DNA of 64,000 nucleotides, from the NCBI GenBank assembly GCA_016927755.1, contig JAFGLZ010000039.1, positions 38,934 through 102,933 of the forward strand, given 5' to 3'. Shown piece by piece: positions 24,655 to 34,000 of the stretch. Both the position numbers and the translations under genes were made by a program. Origin of the DNA: Phycisphaerae bacterium (GTDB lineage Bacteria; Planctomycetota; Phycisphaerae; UBA1845; JAFGLZ01). The notes beneath the pieces are model-generated. The model did no database searches and was not told where the DNA came from. It worked only from the letters and a program-made list of their open reading frames with translations. Position 1 is the stretch's first letter, and each line of letters begins with the position of its first letter.

Positions 24655-25746
24655 ATGATGACGGACGAAACGGTCACACGTCGGCGGTTCCTTCACACCT
24701 CGTTATGGGGTCTGGCCTGCGCGGCGGAGTGCCCTGGGGCATTGCGATCGACAGCCGGCGGGGGTGAAGACATTGCCATCGGCATGATCGGGCTCGGCCG
24801 CTGGGGCACGTGGGCAGCCAGCCGGCTCTCGACGATAGGCGGCAGGGTTGTCGCAACCTGCGAGCTCACGTCCAGCAGGCCGCCGCGGACAGACCATTCC
24901 CTCGGACCGGGGCGAGTCCCCATGGCGATTTTGAACGACCATCGGCGACTCCTTGATCGGAGGGACGTCGACGCGGTCGTGATCGCGGCGCCTGTCCCCC
25001 AGCGCTTCCCCATGCTCATCCAGGCGATCGAAGCGGGGAAACACGTCTATCTGCAAACCCCCCTCGCGGAGACCCTCGACAAAGCCCTGTTCGCAGAGCA
25101 GGCGATGCGTCGATCCCGCTGCGTCGTTCAGGTCGGCATGCCTCACCGCAGCGCGCCACCGTGGCGCCGAGCTCGCGATGTCGTTCGGGGAGGCCGGCTA
25201 GGTCAGCTCGAGTGGATCCACATCAGCTTGTGTCGGATCGAATCCCCCCGGATCGCGTCCGCCTGCCATCAGCGCCTTGATATCGTTCGCTGGATGACGG
25301 GCCAATCGAGGTGTGAAAGCGTTGTCGCCAGCGGAGAGCTCTGCCCCCTCGACGGCTCGGGAGCGGGCGAGCCGATCCACGCCGTCTTCGATTTCGGCAC
25401 GTTCGAGACGATTCTCGATATCGGAGGAATGCACGCCCCTGACGGTCCCACCGTCGCGTTTCACGGAGACGCCGCCACGCTTCTGTGCGGGCAAGACTTC
25501 CGGCTGACCAGTAGAACGGGGCCCCATGCCGGAGTGCTGTCCCGCTGGCCCGACGATGACGATGGAACGGCTCACCTTCGGGACTGGTTGGACTGCGTCC
25601 GCACCGGCCGGACCCCATCCGCCACGGTACAGGCCGCTATCGATGTGATGACGGATGTCGATGCGGCAAACGCCGCCGCTCAGGCCGGCAGACGCATGGC
25701 ATGGGACGAGGCCCGTGGTCAGGTGTCCGAGACAGATACCGCTTGA
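24655..25746 (+). CDS. Tat-exported Gfo/Idh/MocA-like oxidoreductase with altered EKP motif
   Basis: A 363-residue protein with a twin-arginine start ('TRRRFLHTSLWGLACAA'). The Rossmann motif is 'IGMIGLGRWGTWAA' (GxGxxG). Where the family has E-K-P with the catalytic Lys, this protein reads 'GKHVYLQTPLAET', so Lys is replaced by Thr. The substrate domain continues with 'GMPHRSAPPWRRARDVV' and later 'AAIDVMTDVDAANAAAQAGRRM', as in relatives. It is therefore a family member that may bind but not oxidise by the usual mechanism. I prefer ATG 24655 over the TTG at 24640. No partner gene is adjacent. Confidence 0.85.
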   Translation: MMTDETVTRRRFLHTSLWGLACAAECPGALRSTAGGGEDIAIGMIGLGRWGTWAASRLSTIGGRVVATCELTSSRPPRTDHSLGPGRVPMAILNDHRRLLDRRDVDAVVIAAPVPQRFPMLIQAIEAGKHVYLQTPLAETLDKALFAEQAMRRSRCVVQVGMPHRSAPPWRRARDVVRGGRLGQLEWIHISLCRIESPRIASACHQRLDIVRWMTGQSRCESVVASGELCPLDGSGAGEPIHAVFDFGTFETILDIGGMHAPDGPTVAFHGDAATLLCGQDFRLTSRTGPHAGVLSRWPDDDDGTAHLRDWLDCVRTGRTPSATVQAAIDVMTDVDAANAAAQAGRRMAWDEARGQVSETDTA

Positions 25747-25866
25747 AGCATGTCAACAGTTCAAGCCAAGCTGCGTGTACCCGCAACATAGTACATTCCT
25801 CTAGCCGATCTTACCGAAGCGGCGGCGGGTCAACCGGGATACCGCTCCGTCAGAAAGGCCCATCAT

Positions 25867-26313
25867 TCACGCCACGGCGAGCCCGTAGACGCGGTCAAGG
25901 TACTCGTCGACCTGCTGAGCGTCGCATAGACAGCTATGAACCTGGCAATCAAGCAGGATCGGCAAATCATCCAGGCTGCCATGATCACCATTGTCCGGAA
26001 CGGCCACGACGAGGTTGTCCCCCCATAGTCGTAGCGGCAGGACGTGGTAGAACCTCGCAACGACGCTGCTAACGCGCTCGACGGCGCGAGTGTCGATTCC
26101 TACCTCGTCGACGTCGACGCGCTGCTCGTGCTCGGCGAGCTGCTTGGACCACGCGGTCCAGATCTGTTCGGGCGTGGCGAGTCCCCACGCCAGCGCGATC
26201 TGGCCGAATCGTCTGCCTGTCCGCTCCTGCTGCTCCAGGATCTCGGCGACGTCTCCGTCCGTCAGGATTCCCATCTCGCGCAGGATTTGTCCGATCTTGG
26301 GAACGTTCTGCAT
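25867..26313 (-). CDS. Stand-alone MshEN (GspE N-terminal)-type domain protein
   Basis: A 148-residue cytoplasmic protein. 'KIGQILREMGILTDGDVAEILEQQERTGRRFGQIALAWGLATPEQIWTAWSKQ' region carries the repeated 'G-x-x-L-x-x-x-G-x-x' pattern of the MshEN/T2SSE-N domain found at the start of secretion and pilus ATPases, some of which bind cyclic di-GMP. The following half ('FYHVLPLRLWGDNLVVAVPDN') also fits that fold. No ATPase follows, so it is a single-domain protein, perhaps a signalling adaptor. The start is ATG at 26313; upstream codons are not conserved. Confidence 0.75.
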   Translation of the reverse strand: MQNVPKIGQILREMGILTDGDVAEILEQQERTGRRFGQIALAWGLATPEQIWTAWSKQLAEHEQRVDVDEVGIDTRAVERVSSVVARFYHVLPLRLWGDNLVVAVPDNGDHGSLDDLPILLDCQVHSCLCDAQQVDEYLDRVYGLAVA

Positions 26314-26701
26314 GGCTGCTACCCCCACCTGTGATCGCGCAAGGCCGGTGTGATGCCCTGGCAAGGCACTTCCCCCTTGACGCTGCCCATTAGGTTAGTG
26401 AGAGATAAGATTTGGCCCGGGCCGAGTCAAATCGCACCCGGCGAAATACGGAACTCGCCTGAGTCATCTGGCAGTGCCCCGCACACCGCAGCCTCACGTG
26501 ATTGCCCATCTCCTCCTCCTCTGGCAGATCATGAGACGTGGATAGCTTCGTGTCCGCAGCGCGGCGAAGCTTGCGCGTGACGTGAACAGCCTTCGGCCGA
26601 TAACCGCCGACCAAAGCGAAAGCGAGCGCAGGCTACGCCAGGCACCCCTTCCAGGGCACGCGGAGCCCGCGGGAGCACTCCGGTACACCCCGCCGGCCCG
26701 G
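26314..26701. other. Intergenic region without a convincing gene
   Basis: 388 bases. A 39-codon minus-strand frame (26390-26509) has a GGAGGAGGAG directly before its ATG, but the product (Arg/Ser-rich) shows no family features. A GGCCCGGGCC palindrome lies inside. No promoter or RNA structure is recognised. Confidence 0.4.
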
Positions 26702-26932
26702 TTAGTCCTGGGGGAGATCCTTGCTCCCCACCACGGTGAGGTTCGCGCCGATCTGCACCGTCACCGTGGCGCCCCCTACGTCAACCGTGGCCTTGCTGTT
26801 AAGGTACCAGCCGAAGGAGCCCGTGCGGAACTCCTTGACCTCGGCCGTCATCTCAACGCCGTTGACGATGACCTTGATCGGCTGGGCGTTCTGACGAAAC
26901 TGGTCGCGGGAAACCGGACATGTCGTTGCCAT
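26702..26932 (-). CDS. Conserved-looking small protein, 76 aa, unknown function
   Basis: A small acidic beta-rich protein ('IKVIVNGVEMTAEVKEF', 'GSFGWYLNSKATVDVGGATVTVQIG'). An AAGGAGCG ribosome site lies just upstream of the ATG, and a TATGAT-like -10 at 26959-26964 on the minus strand gives a 20-base leader. No signal peptide or metal motif. Codon usage is that of the neighbours, which supports a real gene. Its job is unknown. Confidence 0.75.
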   Translation of the reverse strand: MATTCPVSRDQFRQNAQPIKVIVNGVEMTAEVKEFRTGSFGWYLNSKATVDVGGATVTVQIGANLTVVGSKDLPQD

Positions 26933-27042
26933 ATTCGCGCTCCTTCGTGGTCGGGGTCATCATATTAACGACAATCTCGCGGTACGCAAGACGCCAAATC
27001 CTCATTCCCGTGGCGTAGATGGCCAATCCGCCAAGCCAACGG

Positions 27043-27071
27043 TTGTTCCCGATGCCTCCCTGAAGCATAAT
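27043..27071 (+). promoter_or_regulatory. Candidate promoter of the FGGY kinase gene
   Basis: TTGTTC (27043-27048) and CATAAT (27066-27071), spacer 17. The -10 is good and the -35 weak. The start would be about 70 bases upstream of the kinase ATG. Confidence 0.35.
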
Positions 27072-27146
27072 AGTGGCTAGGTGATGACACGTCTCGAGTG
27101 GCGCCGTCCCGGCGGCGCGGAGTCCTGCAGACAACGGAGTCCATCT

Positions 27147-28703
27147 ATGAGCGGCGAGCTGCTGTTGGCGATAGACGTCGGCGCAACAGTGGTCCGGGCT
27201 GGCGTCTACGACATGGACGGGCAGTGCCTGGCCGTTCGAAGCCGCGCCGTGGAAGTCCATCACCCCGAGCCAGGGCAGACCGAGGTCTCCGCCACAGCCT
27301 ACTACGATGCCGCGGCCATGGCCGGGCGCCGAGCCGTACGGGCCGCCGAGGTCCCTCCGGAGAGCGTGGCCGCCATCGCGGTGGCCTCTCAGATGGGCGG
27401 CGTCGTGGGGCTCGACGAGGCCGGAAGACCCGTCACGAGATTCGACCCCTACTTCGACGAGCGTTGTCAGCCCATACGCGAGCAGCTCATGCGCGAGCAC
27501 GAGGCGACGATCCGCGAACTGACGGGGTGCCTGCCCTACTTGGGCGTGAAGATCAAGTGGTGGCAGGACCACCAGCCCGACGAGGCCGCCAAGGTCCACA
27601 AATGGGTCACCATAGGCGGATACCTCGTGGCCCGCCTGGCGGGCATGCGAGCGGAGAGCACGATCATTGACCGAACGAACCTCGGCCTGTCAGGGCTGGC
27701 CGACAATGCCGCGGGGACTTGGTCACACGTGCTTCTGGACCTCTACGGCATCTCCGAGAACGTCCTGCCGAGAATCGTTCGCCCCTCTGAGGTCGTCGGC
27801 CGGTTATCCGGTCTGGTCGCCGGAGATTTCGCCCTCCCGCCGAACGTCCCAATCGTCGCGGGGCTCGGCGACTACCCCGCCACGTTCCTGGGCGCCGGCC
27901 TGACGCGCCCCGGATGCGTCTGCGACCTGTCCGCGAACATCTGCCACTTCGCCGCCACGGCGGACCACTTCGCCGCGGACGCGCGACATCGCGCTCTGTC
28001 GACGCTCGCGTCTCCGAGCGAGGCGCTCTGGTACGCGATGGCCTACGTCAACGCGGGTGGTGCGACGTTCCGCTGGCTCATCGAGGACGTCTCGACCCAC
28101 CCCGGCGAGACCGAGCTGCCCGCGCGAATCCGGGAGCTCGAACAGAAGGCCGCAGCGCTTCCGCCCGGCTGCGAGGGCCTGCTGTTCCTCCCGCACCTCA
28201 ACGGCCGCCATTGCCCCTGGGATCCCGCCATGCGCGGATCGTGGCTGGGCCTTCGCGATCGTCACACGCAGACCCACCTGCTCCGGTCGATCCTCGAGGC
28301 CGTCGGATTCGAATACGCCTACTTTCTCCAGGTCGTGCGAGAGATGTTCCAGCAGGTCGAGTTCGACGAGATTCACGGGATCGGCGGTTCGGCCCGGTCG
28401 CACGTCTGGTCCCAGATCAAAGCGGATCTGCTCGGCATCCCGTACGTCATGCCGACGCGCGACGATCACGCCCTGCTGGGCGCCGCGGCCGTGGCGGCAG
28501 CGGGCATCAACGCCGTCTCGGGCATCCGGGACGCCATCGACCGCTGGTCCAAGCCGGGAACGCGGCTTACGCCCGATCGTGAGCGACACCGCGAATACGC
28601 CGAACTCTTCACGCTCTACGTCCGCGCCTTGAGCGAGCTTCGACCGCTGATGACCGACCTCCGCGCCGCCGCCGGGCGGATCGCACAGCCCCCGCAGTCC
28701 TGA
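27147..28703 (+). CDS. FGGY-family carbohydrate kinase
   Basis: A 518-residue sugar kinase. The N-terminal phosphate-1 motif is 'LLAIDVGATVVRAGVYDMDG'. The central FGGY-type features are 'VAIAVASQMGGVVGLDEAGRPV', 'VPIVAGLGDYPATFLGAG' (Asp as catalytic base, as in xylulokinase-like members) and the adenosine region 'EIHGIGGSARSHVWSQIKADLLGIPYV', followed by 'DHALLGAAAVAAAG'. It is closest in style to xylulokinases, but the substrate is not assignable. The ATG at 27147 has CGGAGT upstream; the earlier frame start is not conserved. The reductoisomerase gene follows after 118 bases. Confidence 0.9.
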   Translation: MSGELLLAIDVGATVVRAGVYDMDGQCLAVRSRAVEVHHPEPGQTEVSATAYYDAAAMAGRRAVRAAEVPPESVAAIAVASQMGGVVGLDEAGRPVTRFDPYFDERCQPIREQLMREHEATIRELTGCLPYLGVKIKWWQDHQPDEAAKVHKWVTIGGYLVARLAGMRAESTIIDRTNLGLSGLADNAAGTWSHVLLDLYGISENVLPRIVRPSEVVGRLSGLVAGDFALPPNVPIVAGLGDYPATFLGAGLTRPGCVCDLSANICHFAATADHFAADARHRALSTLASPSEALWYAMAYVNAGGATFRWLIEDVSTHPGETELPARIRELEQKAAALPPGCEGLLFLPHLNGRHCPWDPAMRGSWLGLRDRHTQTHLLRSILEAVGFEYAYFLQVVREMFQQVEFDEIHGIGGSARSHVWSQIKADLLGIPYVMPTRDDHALLGAAAVAAAGINAVSGIRDAIDRWSKPGTRLTPDRERHREYAELFTLYVRALSELRPLMTDLRAAAGRIAQPPQS

Positions 28704-28821
28704 GCGCCGCCGCTGAACTCCTGGGCGATCCGCGATGACGATGGTTGCAAACCGCTCCCCGGATCGCCACAATACACCCCTTGTTCTGTCAGACGTACCC
28801 TACAACAGGAGAATGGTAGCC

Positions 28822-29928
28822 ATGGCGAAGATGAGCTTCGGCGGCGTCCGAGAGACGGTCATTACCCGGGACGAGTTCCCGCTGAGCAAGGCACGGCAGA
28901 TCCTCAAGAAGGAGACGGTCGCGATCCTCGGCTACGGCGTGCAAGGCCCCGCACAGGCCCTGAACATGCGCGACAACGGCGTCCGGATCATCATCGGTCA
29001 GCGGCCCGAGGAGAAGGACTACTGGAACAAGGCCATCGCCGACGGGTGGGTGCCCGGCAAGACGCTCTTCCCGCTGGAAGAAGCGGCGAGGCGCGGCACG
29101 ATCATCCAGTTCCTCGTCTCCGACGCGGCCCAGATGATGATCTGGCCGAAGATCAAGCCGCTGCTCAATCCCGGCGACGCGGTGTACTTCTCGCACGGAT
29201 TCTCGATCGTCTACAGGAAGCAGACGAAGGTCATCCCGCCGAAGAACGTCGACGTGATCATGGTCGCGCCGAAGGGCTCGGGCACGAGCGTGCGGCGGAA
29301 CTTCCTGGCCGGCAGCGGCATCAACTCGAGTTACGCCGTCGAGCAGGACTACACCGGGCGGGCCCTCGAGCGGACGCTGGCCCTGGGCATCGCGATCGGC
29401 TCGGGCTACCTGTTCGAGACAACGTTCAAGAACGAGGTCTACAGCGACCTGACGGGCGAGCGCGGCGTGCTGATGGGCTGCCTGGCCGGGGTGATGGAGG
29501 CCCAGTACAACGAGCTTCGCAAGCGGGGCCACAGCCCGAGCGAGGCCTTCAACGAGACCGTCGAGGAGCTGACGCAGAGCCTCATCCGCCTCGTCGACGA
29601 GAACGGCATGGACTGGATGTTCGCCAACTGCAGCACGACGGCCCAGCGCGGCGCCTTGGACTGGGCCCCGCGGTTCCGCAAGGCCGTCGAGCCGGTCTTC
29701 GCCAAGCTCTACTCCAGCGTCAAGTCGGGCAAGGAAACGGCGATCGTGCTGAAGGCCAACAGCGCGAAGGACTATCGCAAGAAGCTGGGCAAGGAGCTCG
29801 GCGTCATCCACAACTCCGAGATGTGGCGCGCCGGTGCCGACGTCCGCTCCCTCAGGCCGGAGAACTGGGCCGAGACCAAGAAGAAGGCTGCCGCGAAGAA
29901 GAAGGCCAGAAACACCAAGAAGAAGTAG
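28822..29928 (+). CDS. ilvC: Ketol-acid reductoisomerase family protein (IlvC-like) with Lys-rich tail
   Basis: A 368-residue class I-size reductoisomerase. The nucleotide site is 'VAILGYGVQGPAQALNMRDNG'. Metal ligands are kept in 'DLTGERGVLMG' (Asp and Glu) and 'AFNETVEEL' (two Glu). The usual 'HGFxIxF' loop reads 'SHGFSIVYRKQTKVIPPKNVDVIMVAPKG'. Family members convert acetolactate to dihydroxy-isovalerate in valine/isoleucine synthesis. The C-terminus ends in an unusual run of Lys and Ala ('KKKAAAKKKARNTKKK'). No ilvB/ilvD/leu gene is near; neighbours are a sugar kinase and a ferredoxin-nitroreductase. ATG 28822 has AGGAG at the right distance. The ilvC symbol describes the family, not a proven role. 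Confidence 0.88.
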   Translation: MAKMSFGGVRETVITRDEFPLSKARQILKKETVAILGYGVQGPAQALNMRDNGVRIIIGQRPEEKDYWNKAIADGWVPGKTLFPLEEAARRGTIIQFLVSDAAQMMIWPKIKPLLNPGDAVYFSHGFSIVYRKQTKVIPPKNVDVIMVAPKGSGTSVRRNFLAGSGINSSYAVEQDYTGRALERTLALGIAIGSGYLFETTFKNEVYSDLTGERGVLMGCLAGVMEAQYNELRKRGHSPSEAFNETVEELTQSLIRLVDENGMDWMFANCSTTAQRGALDWAPRFRKAVEPVFAKLYSSVKSGKETAIVLKANSAKDYRKKLGKELGVIHNSEMWRAGADVRSLRPENWAETKKKAAAKKKARNTKKK

Positions 29929-29980
29929 TAGTATGCGGCGCGCGGCAAGCCGAGGCAATTGCCGTATCGTCCGGCGCGTC

Positions 29981-30037
29981 GCACGACCAAGACATAGCCG
30001 CCAGTGGCACGACTAAGCGAGCCTTGGTCGTGCCACT
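29981..30037 (+). promoter_or_regulatory. Competing-hairpin leader before the ferredoxin-nitroreductase gene
   Basis: AGTGGCACGACTAAG (30003-30017) pairs with CTTGGTCGTGCCACT (30023-30037) in a 15-bp stem with one G-U and a 5-base loop. Upstream, GCACGACCAAG (starting about 29981) is a perfect complement of the same right arm over 11 bases. Two exclusive hairpins are thus possible, 64 bases before the next ATG. It also fits a terminator for the reductoisomerase gene. Confidence 0.5.
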
Positions 30038-30100
30038 CACGTGTTCGGGCAGCAGTCGGCCTGGTCGGCAGCACAGGCCGCAGTCATGAGGACAATCGGC

Positions 30101-30985
30101 ATGAGCCAGCACGAAGACGGTGCCAGGATCACCATCTCCTCGGAGACGTGCACCCGTTGCGGGCGGTGCATCGTCACCTGCCCCCGCAAGCTCCTCGTCC
30201 GCGAGGGCGACGAGGTCCGGTCCGTGGCCGACCTCTCGCTCTGCATCGAGTGCGGCCACTGCGTGGCCGTCTGCGAACCGGGCGCACTGCGGCATGCGGC
30301 CATCGCCGCCGACGCCACGCCGGACATCGGCGACCTTGCCCTCACGGACGTCCAGCTCGAACAGTTCCTCCGCCGACGACGAAGTATCCGCAAGTTTAAG
30401 TCGAAGCCCGTCGAGCCCGAGAAGCTAGATCGCCTGTTCGACATCGCCCGATACGCTCCCACCGGCAAGAACCGCCAGGGCGTGCTGCACACCGTCCTGA
30501 CGGCCGATCGGATCATGACGCTCGAGCGAACGGCGGCCCAGTTCTACCGCAAGCTGATCGGCCGGCTGGAAAGCCCAATCGGCCGATGGCTTGTTGGCCG
30601 GGTCGTCGGTCAGAAGAACCTGGGCGAGCTGCTCTGGGGCCTGGGGGATCTGAAGCGCGACGTCGAACAGGTCGAGCGTGGCGAACCGACGTATTGCCAC
30701 GACGCCCCCGTTGTCGTCATCGTCAGCGGAGAGGCGTCGTCGACGATCCACGAAGACTGCAGCTATGCCGCGTATCACCTCATGCTGGCCGCCGAGACGC
30801 TCGAGCTGGGCACGTGCCTGATCGGCTACATCACCGCCGCCGCCGCAAGGCTCAAGGCCGTCCGCGACGTCGCCGAGCTGCCGCCCGATCACCAGGTCTA
30901 CAGCACCGTCGCCATCGGCTACCCGGCCGAGCGGTTCTACCGGCTCGTGCCTCGGCGGGAGGCGAACGTGCGGCATCTGAGTTGA
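30101..30985 (+). CDS. Ferredoxin-nitroreductase fusion protein
   Basis: A 294-residue two-domain redox protein. The N-terminus has two [4Fe-4S] motifs: 'CTRCGRCIVTCP' and 'CIECGHCVAVCEP' (residues about 17-65). From about residue 85 the nitroreductase fold begins with 'FLRRRRSIRKFKSKPVE' and 'ARYAPTGKNRQGV', the FMN-binding elements. The middle has the family's 'EDCSYAAYHLMLAAETLELGTCLIGY'. Electrons likely pass from the clusters to FMN and on to an unknown substrate. I choose ATG 30101, which has GAGGA upstream; earlier in-frame ATGs lie in the hairpin leader. Next comes a secreted giant with its own ribosome site. Confidence 0.9.
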   Translation: MSQHEDGARITISSETCTRCGRCIVTCPRKLLVREGDEVRSVADLSLCIECGHCVAVCEPGALRHAAIAADATPDIGDLALTDVQLEQFLRRRRSIRKFKSKPVEPEKLDRLFDIARYAPTGKNRQGVLHTVLTADRIMTLERTAAQFYRKLIGRLESPIGRWLVGRVVGQKNLGELLWGLGDLKRDVEQVERGEPTYCHDAPVVVIVSGEASSTIHEDCSYAAYHLMLAAETLELGTCLIGYITAAAARLKAVRDVAELPPDHQVYSTVAIGYPAERFYRLVPRREANVRHLS

Positions 30986-31057
30986 CCCACGCGGCGCCCC
31001 AAGACAGTCCAGAAGCTGCAACGAACGCACGTATCGCCTAACAAGGAGTCCGACCGA

Positions 31058-34000
31058 ATGTGCAGGAGCGTCTCTTGGGTCGGTTGGGTAGCGTTCGTGT
31101 CATACTGCAGCGCCGCCCCTGCCAATGTGATCTACCTTACCGAACTGGTGGCCTGGCATGACAGCTTCAACGATGTCACCCAGTGGCAAGTCCGGCCTGA
31201 TTGGCTTCCTCATCCTGACGCCAGCGCCAACGTCACGACGGACGGGAAGGCAGCGCGCTTCGCCGTCAAGACCCCCGACAAGGGGATGAAGTGGTCGCGA
31301 GACATCCCGTCGACGCCGATCGCTCAGGCGCCCTTTCTGTATCTCCGGTACTGCGCGACAGACCTCAAGACCGAAGGCGAGGACTACCTCGTCTATGTCA
31401 ACGACGGCGTGGACGGCACGCAGTGCAGCCCGGTTCGATTGTGCGATGCGATCGCCGACGGCCAATGGCGGATCGTCGCGGTCGACCTGCGAGGAATCTC
31501 ACGTGGCAAGGCGGTCTCGCAGGTGGCCATTCAGGTACAGGCGGGACCCTCCGGCCAGGCCAAGCTCTGGGTCGACGAGGTGGGTCTGGCCGAGGAGCCG
31601 CCCCGAGGCGCCGTGCTTCTGCGAGGCAAGCCCGGAGCCCAGGAACGTCCCGACCTCGCCATCGACGTGTCCAGCGTCACGTGGACCGCACAACCGTCCT
31701 GGCTGGCCAATCCGACCGACCGATGTCGCATCCTGAAGAGTCAAGACGGCGGCGTCACGACGTTCCGCGTCGAGCAAGCCGATCACGGGATGAAGTGGCA
31801 TGCTGCATTCGCCCAGCCACTCGACCTGACCGGGCATCGCTATCTGGCGATGCGCTACCGCGCCGCCAGGCTCGGACCGTATCCCGACTACGCGCTGTGC
31901 TTCCTCGGGCGATCGGGCGACGGCTCGGCCTACGAAGAGGTCGTCAAGGGCGTCGATCTGCAGGCCGATGGGCGATTCCGAACCGTCGTCGTGCCGCTCG
32001 ATCGTGCCGCGGCGAGGATTCCGAAGGCCGACGGCATGGCGGTGCAGGTCCAGGCCGACGGGGCCCCTGCCGAGCTTCAGATCGCCTCGGTCCGCCTGGT
32101 CTCCCGGCGTCCGTCGACGGACTTCGCCGACCTGGTGCCGTATCGACCGACCGCCCAGTTCGGCGACCATAAGACCATCGATCTGACGGCGGTGTGCAAT
32201 CAGTCGCTTGCGCCGCTGCTCGAGGGGCTGAGATTGACCGGCTGGCCGGAGTCAGCGGAGATCACCACGTCTGACGTGCCGTTTCGCCTCCGCCGGGACG
32301 TACCCGCCCTGGCCGGGACCGGCATCGATGCCAAGACCGAGCTTGCGATTCCAGTAGGTTGCCGGGCCAGCCAAGTCTTCCTGCTCATGCTGGCGGTCAT
32401 GCGTGGGGAAGAGGACGCGGTCTACGGTGGCGGGGCGTTCCGCCGGATCGACGACGTCGATCGGTTCCGCCTCCGCCTGACGTACGAGAACGGTACGGTC
32501 GATGAATGCCTGCCCGCCAACGTCACGACCGGACGCTTCGAAGTGACCAAGGGCGTCCAGGTCCTGTGCGCCCAGGCCGATCCGTCCATGACACTGCGGA
32601 CGCTCACGCTCTGCGACGTGACCCCGCACGCCGGTTTCGCAGTGGCCGCGATCACGTGTCGCACGAGCGTCAAGCGGCTCTTGCCGGACCTCAACGAGGC
32701 CCGACCGCCGACACCGGTCAAGCGCTGGGACAGACCCCCGACGACGCGACCGGTCACCGTCGAGGAGGGACCCGATCAGAGCCTTCTGTGGCTCTCAAAT
32801 GGGTTGCTGAAGGTAGGCATCGACCCGCGCGGAGGGCTCGGCGCGTTCGAGCTGTGGGACCAAGCAGCCGGCAGGCAGTTGGTCGCGCCGGATCGAGCTG
32901 TTCCGCTCGCCGCCTTGATGCTTGACGGCAAGCCGCTCGCGGCGGGGCAGATGAGACCTGTTCGCGTGACCTCGGTGCAGGGACTCCGCTCGGGGGCGCC
33001 GTTGGAAATGGTCGTCGACATCCTGCCCCGGCAAGGCGTGCAGCTTCACGCCTCCCTGGAGTTCACGCCACAAGGCGCCCTTCGGTTCCGGGGAAAGCTG
33101 GTCAACGGGAGTAACACGCCCTGCCGCGTCGGCATCACCTGGCCACAGGTCGGCCCGTACGTCCTCGGTGACGACCTCGCGATGAACGAGTACGTCTATC
33201 CCTGCCGCGCCGCGAGGATCGGCCGCGACGACGCCTCTCTCTCCACGCGTTACAGCGGGTTGTTCGGCGTGCAGTTCATGGCCACGGTCAACCCTCGCGC
33301 CGGACAAGGCCTGTACCTCCGAACAGAGGACACGACCTGCAGTGAGCGCAGCTATGTCCTCGTCAAGGACGCCGTCGGAATGCTCCTGGCCGTGCGATAC
33401 CCCGAGCGAGCGATCGCCCCGGGCCAGACGCGTCCGCTGGCCGACACGCTCATCGCCGTCAGCGATGGGGACTGGCACGCCGCCCTCGAGGACTACCGTC
33501 GTTGGATCAGGACGTGGTACAGGTCCGCTTCACCGCGCAAGCCCTGGTTTCGGGAGGTCTTCAACTTCCGCCAGCGGTTCCTTCACTGGCTCGACCCGCT
33601 CTACGACGCCAAGACAGGCAAGATCGACCTGCCGCGCGCCGTCTCCGAGGCCCGCGAGAAATTCGGCGGTATCGATTACCTCCACCTCTTTGATTGGGGC
33701 AATTGCGGGCCGCACGGGCGGATCTACGGGCGTGTCGGCGATTATGACCCGTACGACTTCATCAAAGGGGGGCGCCGAAGCCTGCACGACGCCATCGCCG
33801 CGATCCGCACGAGCGGCATTCCGGTGGGTCTATACATCGAGGGCTACCTGCTCGACGAGCGCGGCAAGCTCGGCCAGGCCCACGGCAAGGACTGGCAACT
33901 CCTGCGTCCGGACGGCACCGGCGCCCGCTGGCCCGGCAGCAGCGAGATCTACGTCTGCCCGGGTGTGACGGCGTGGCGGGAGGTCCAGGCCCAAACCTAC

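Noticed and set aside
26390..26509. 39-codon minus-strand frame with GGAGGAGGAG upstream
   Set aside because: Good ribosome site by chance, but Arg/Ser-rich product without conserved look; kept only as a note in the intergenic entry.
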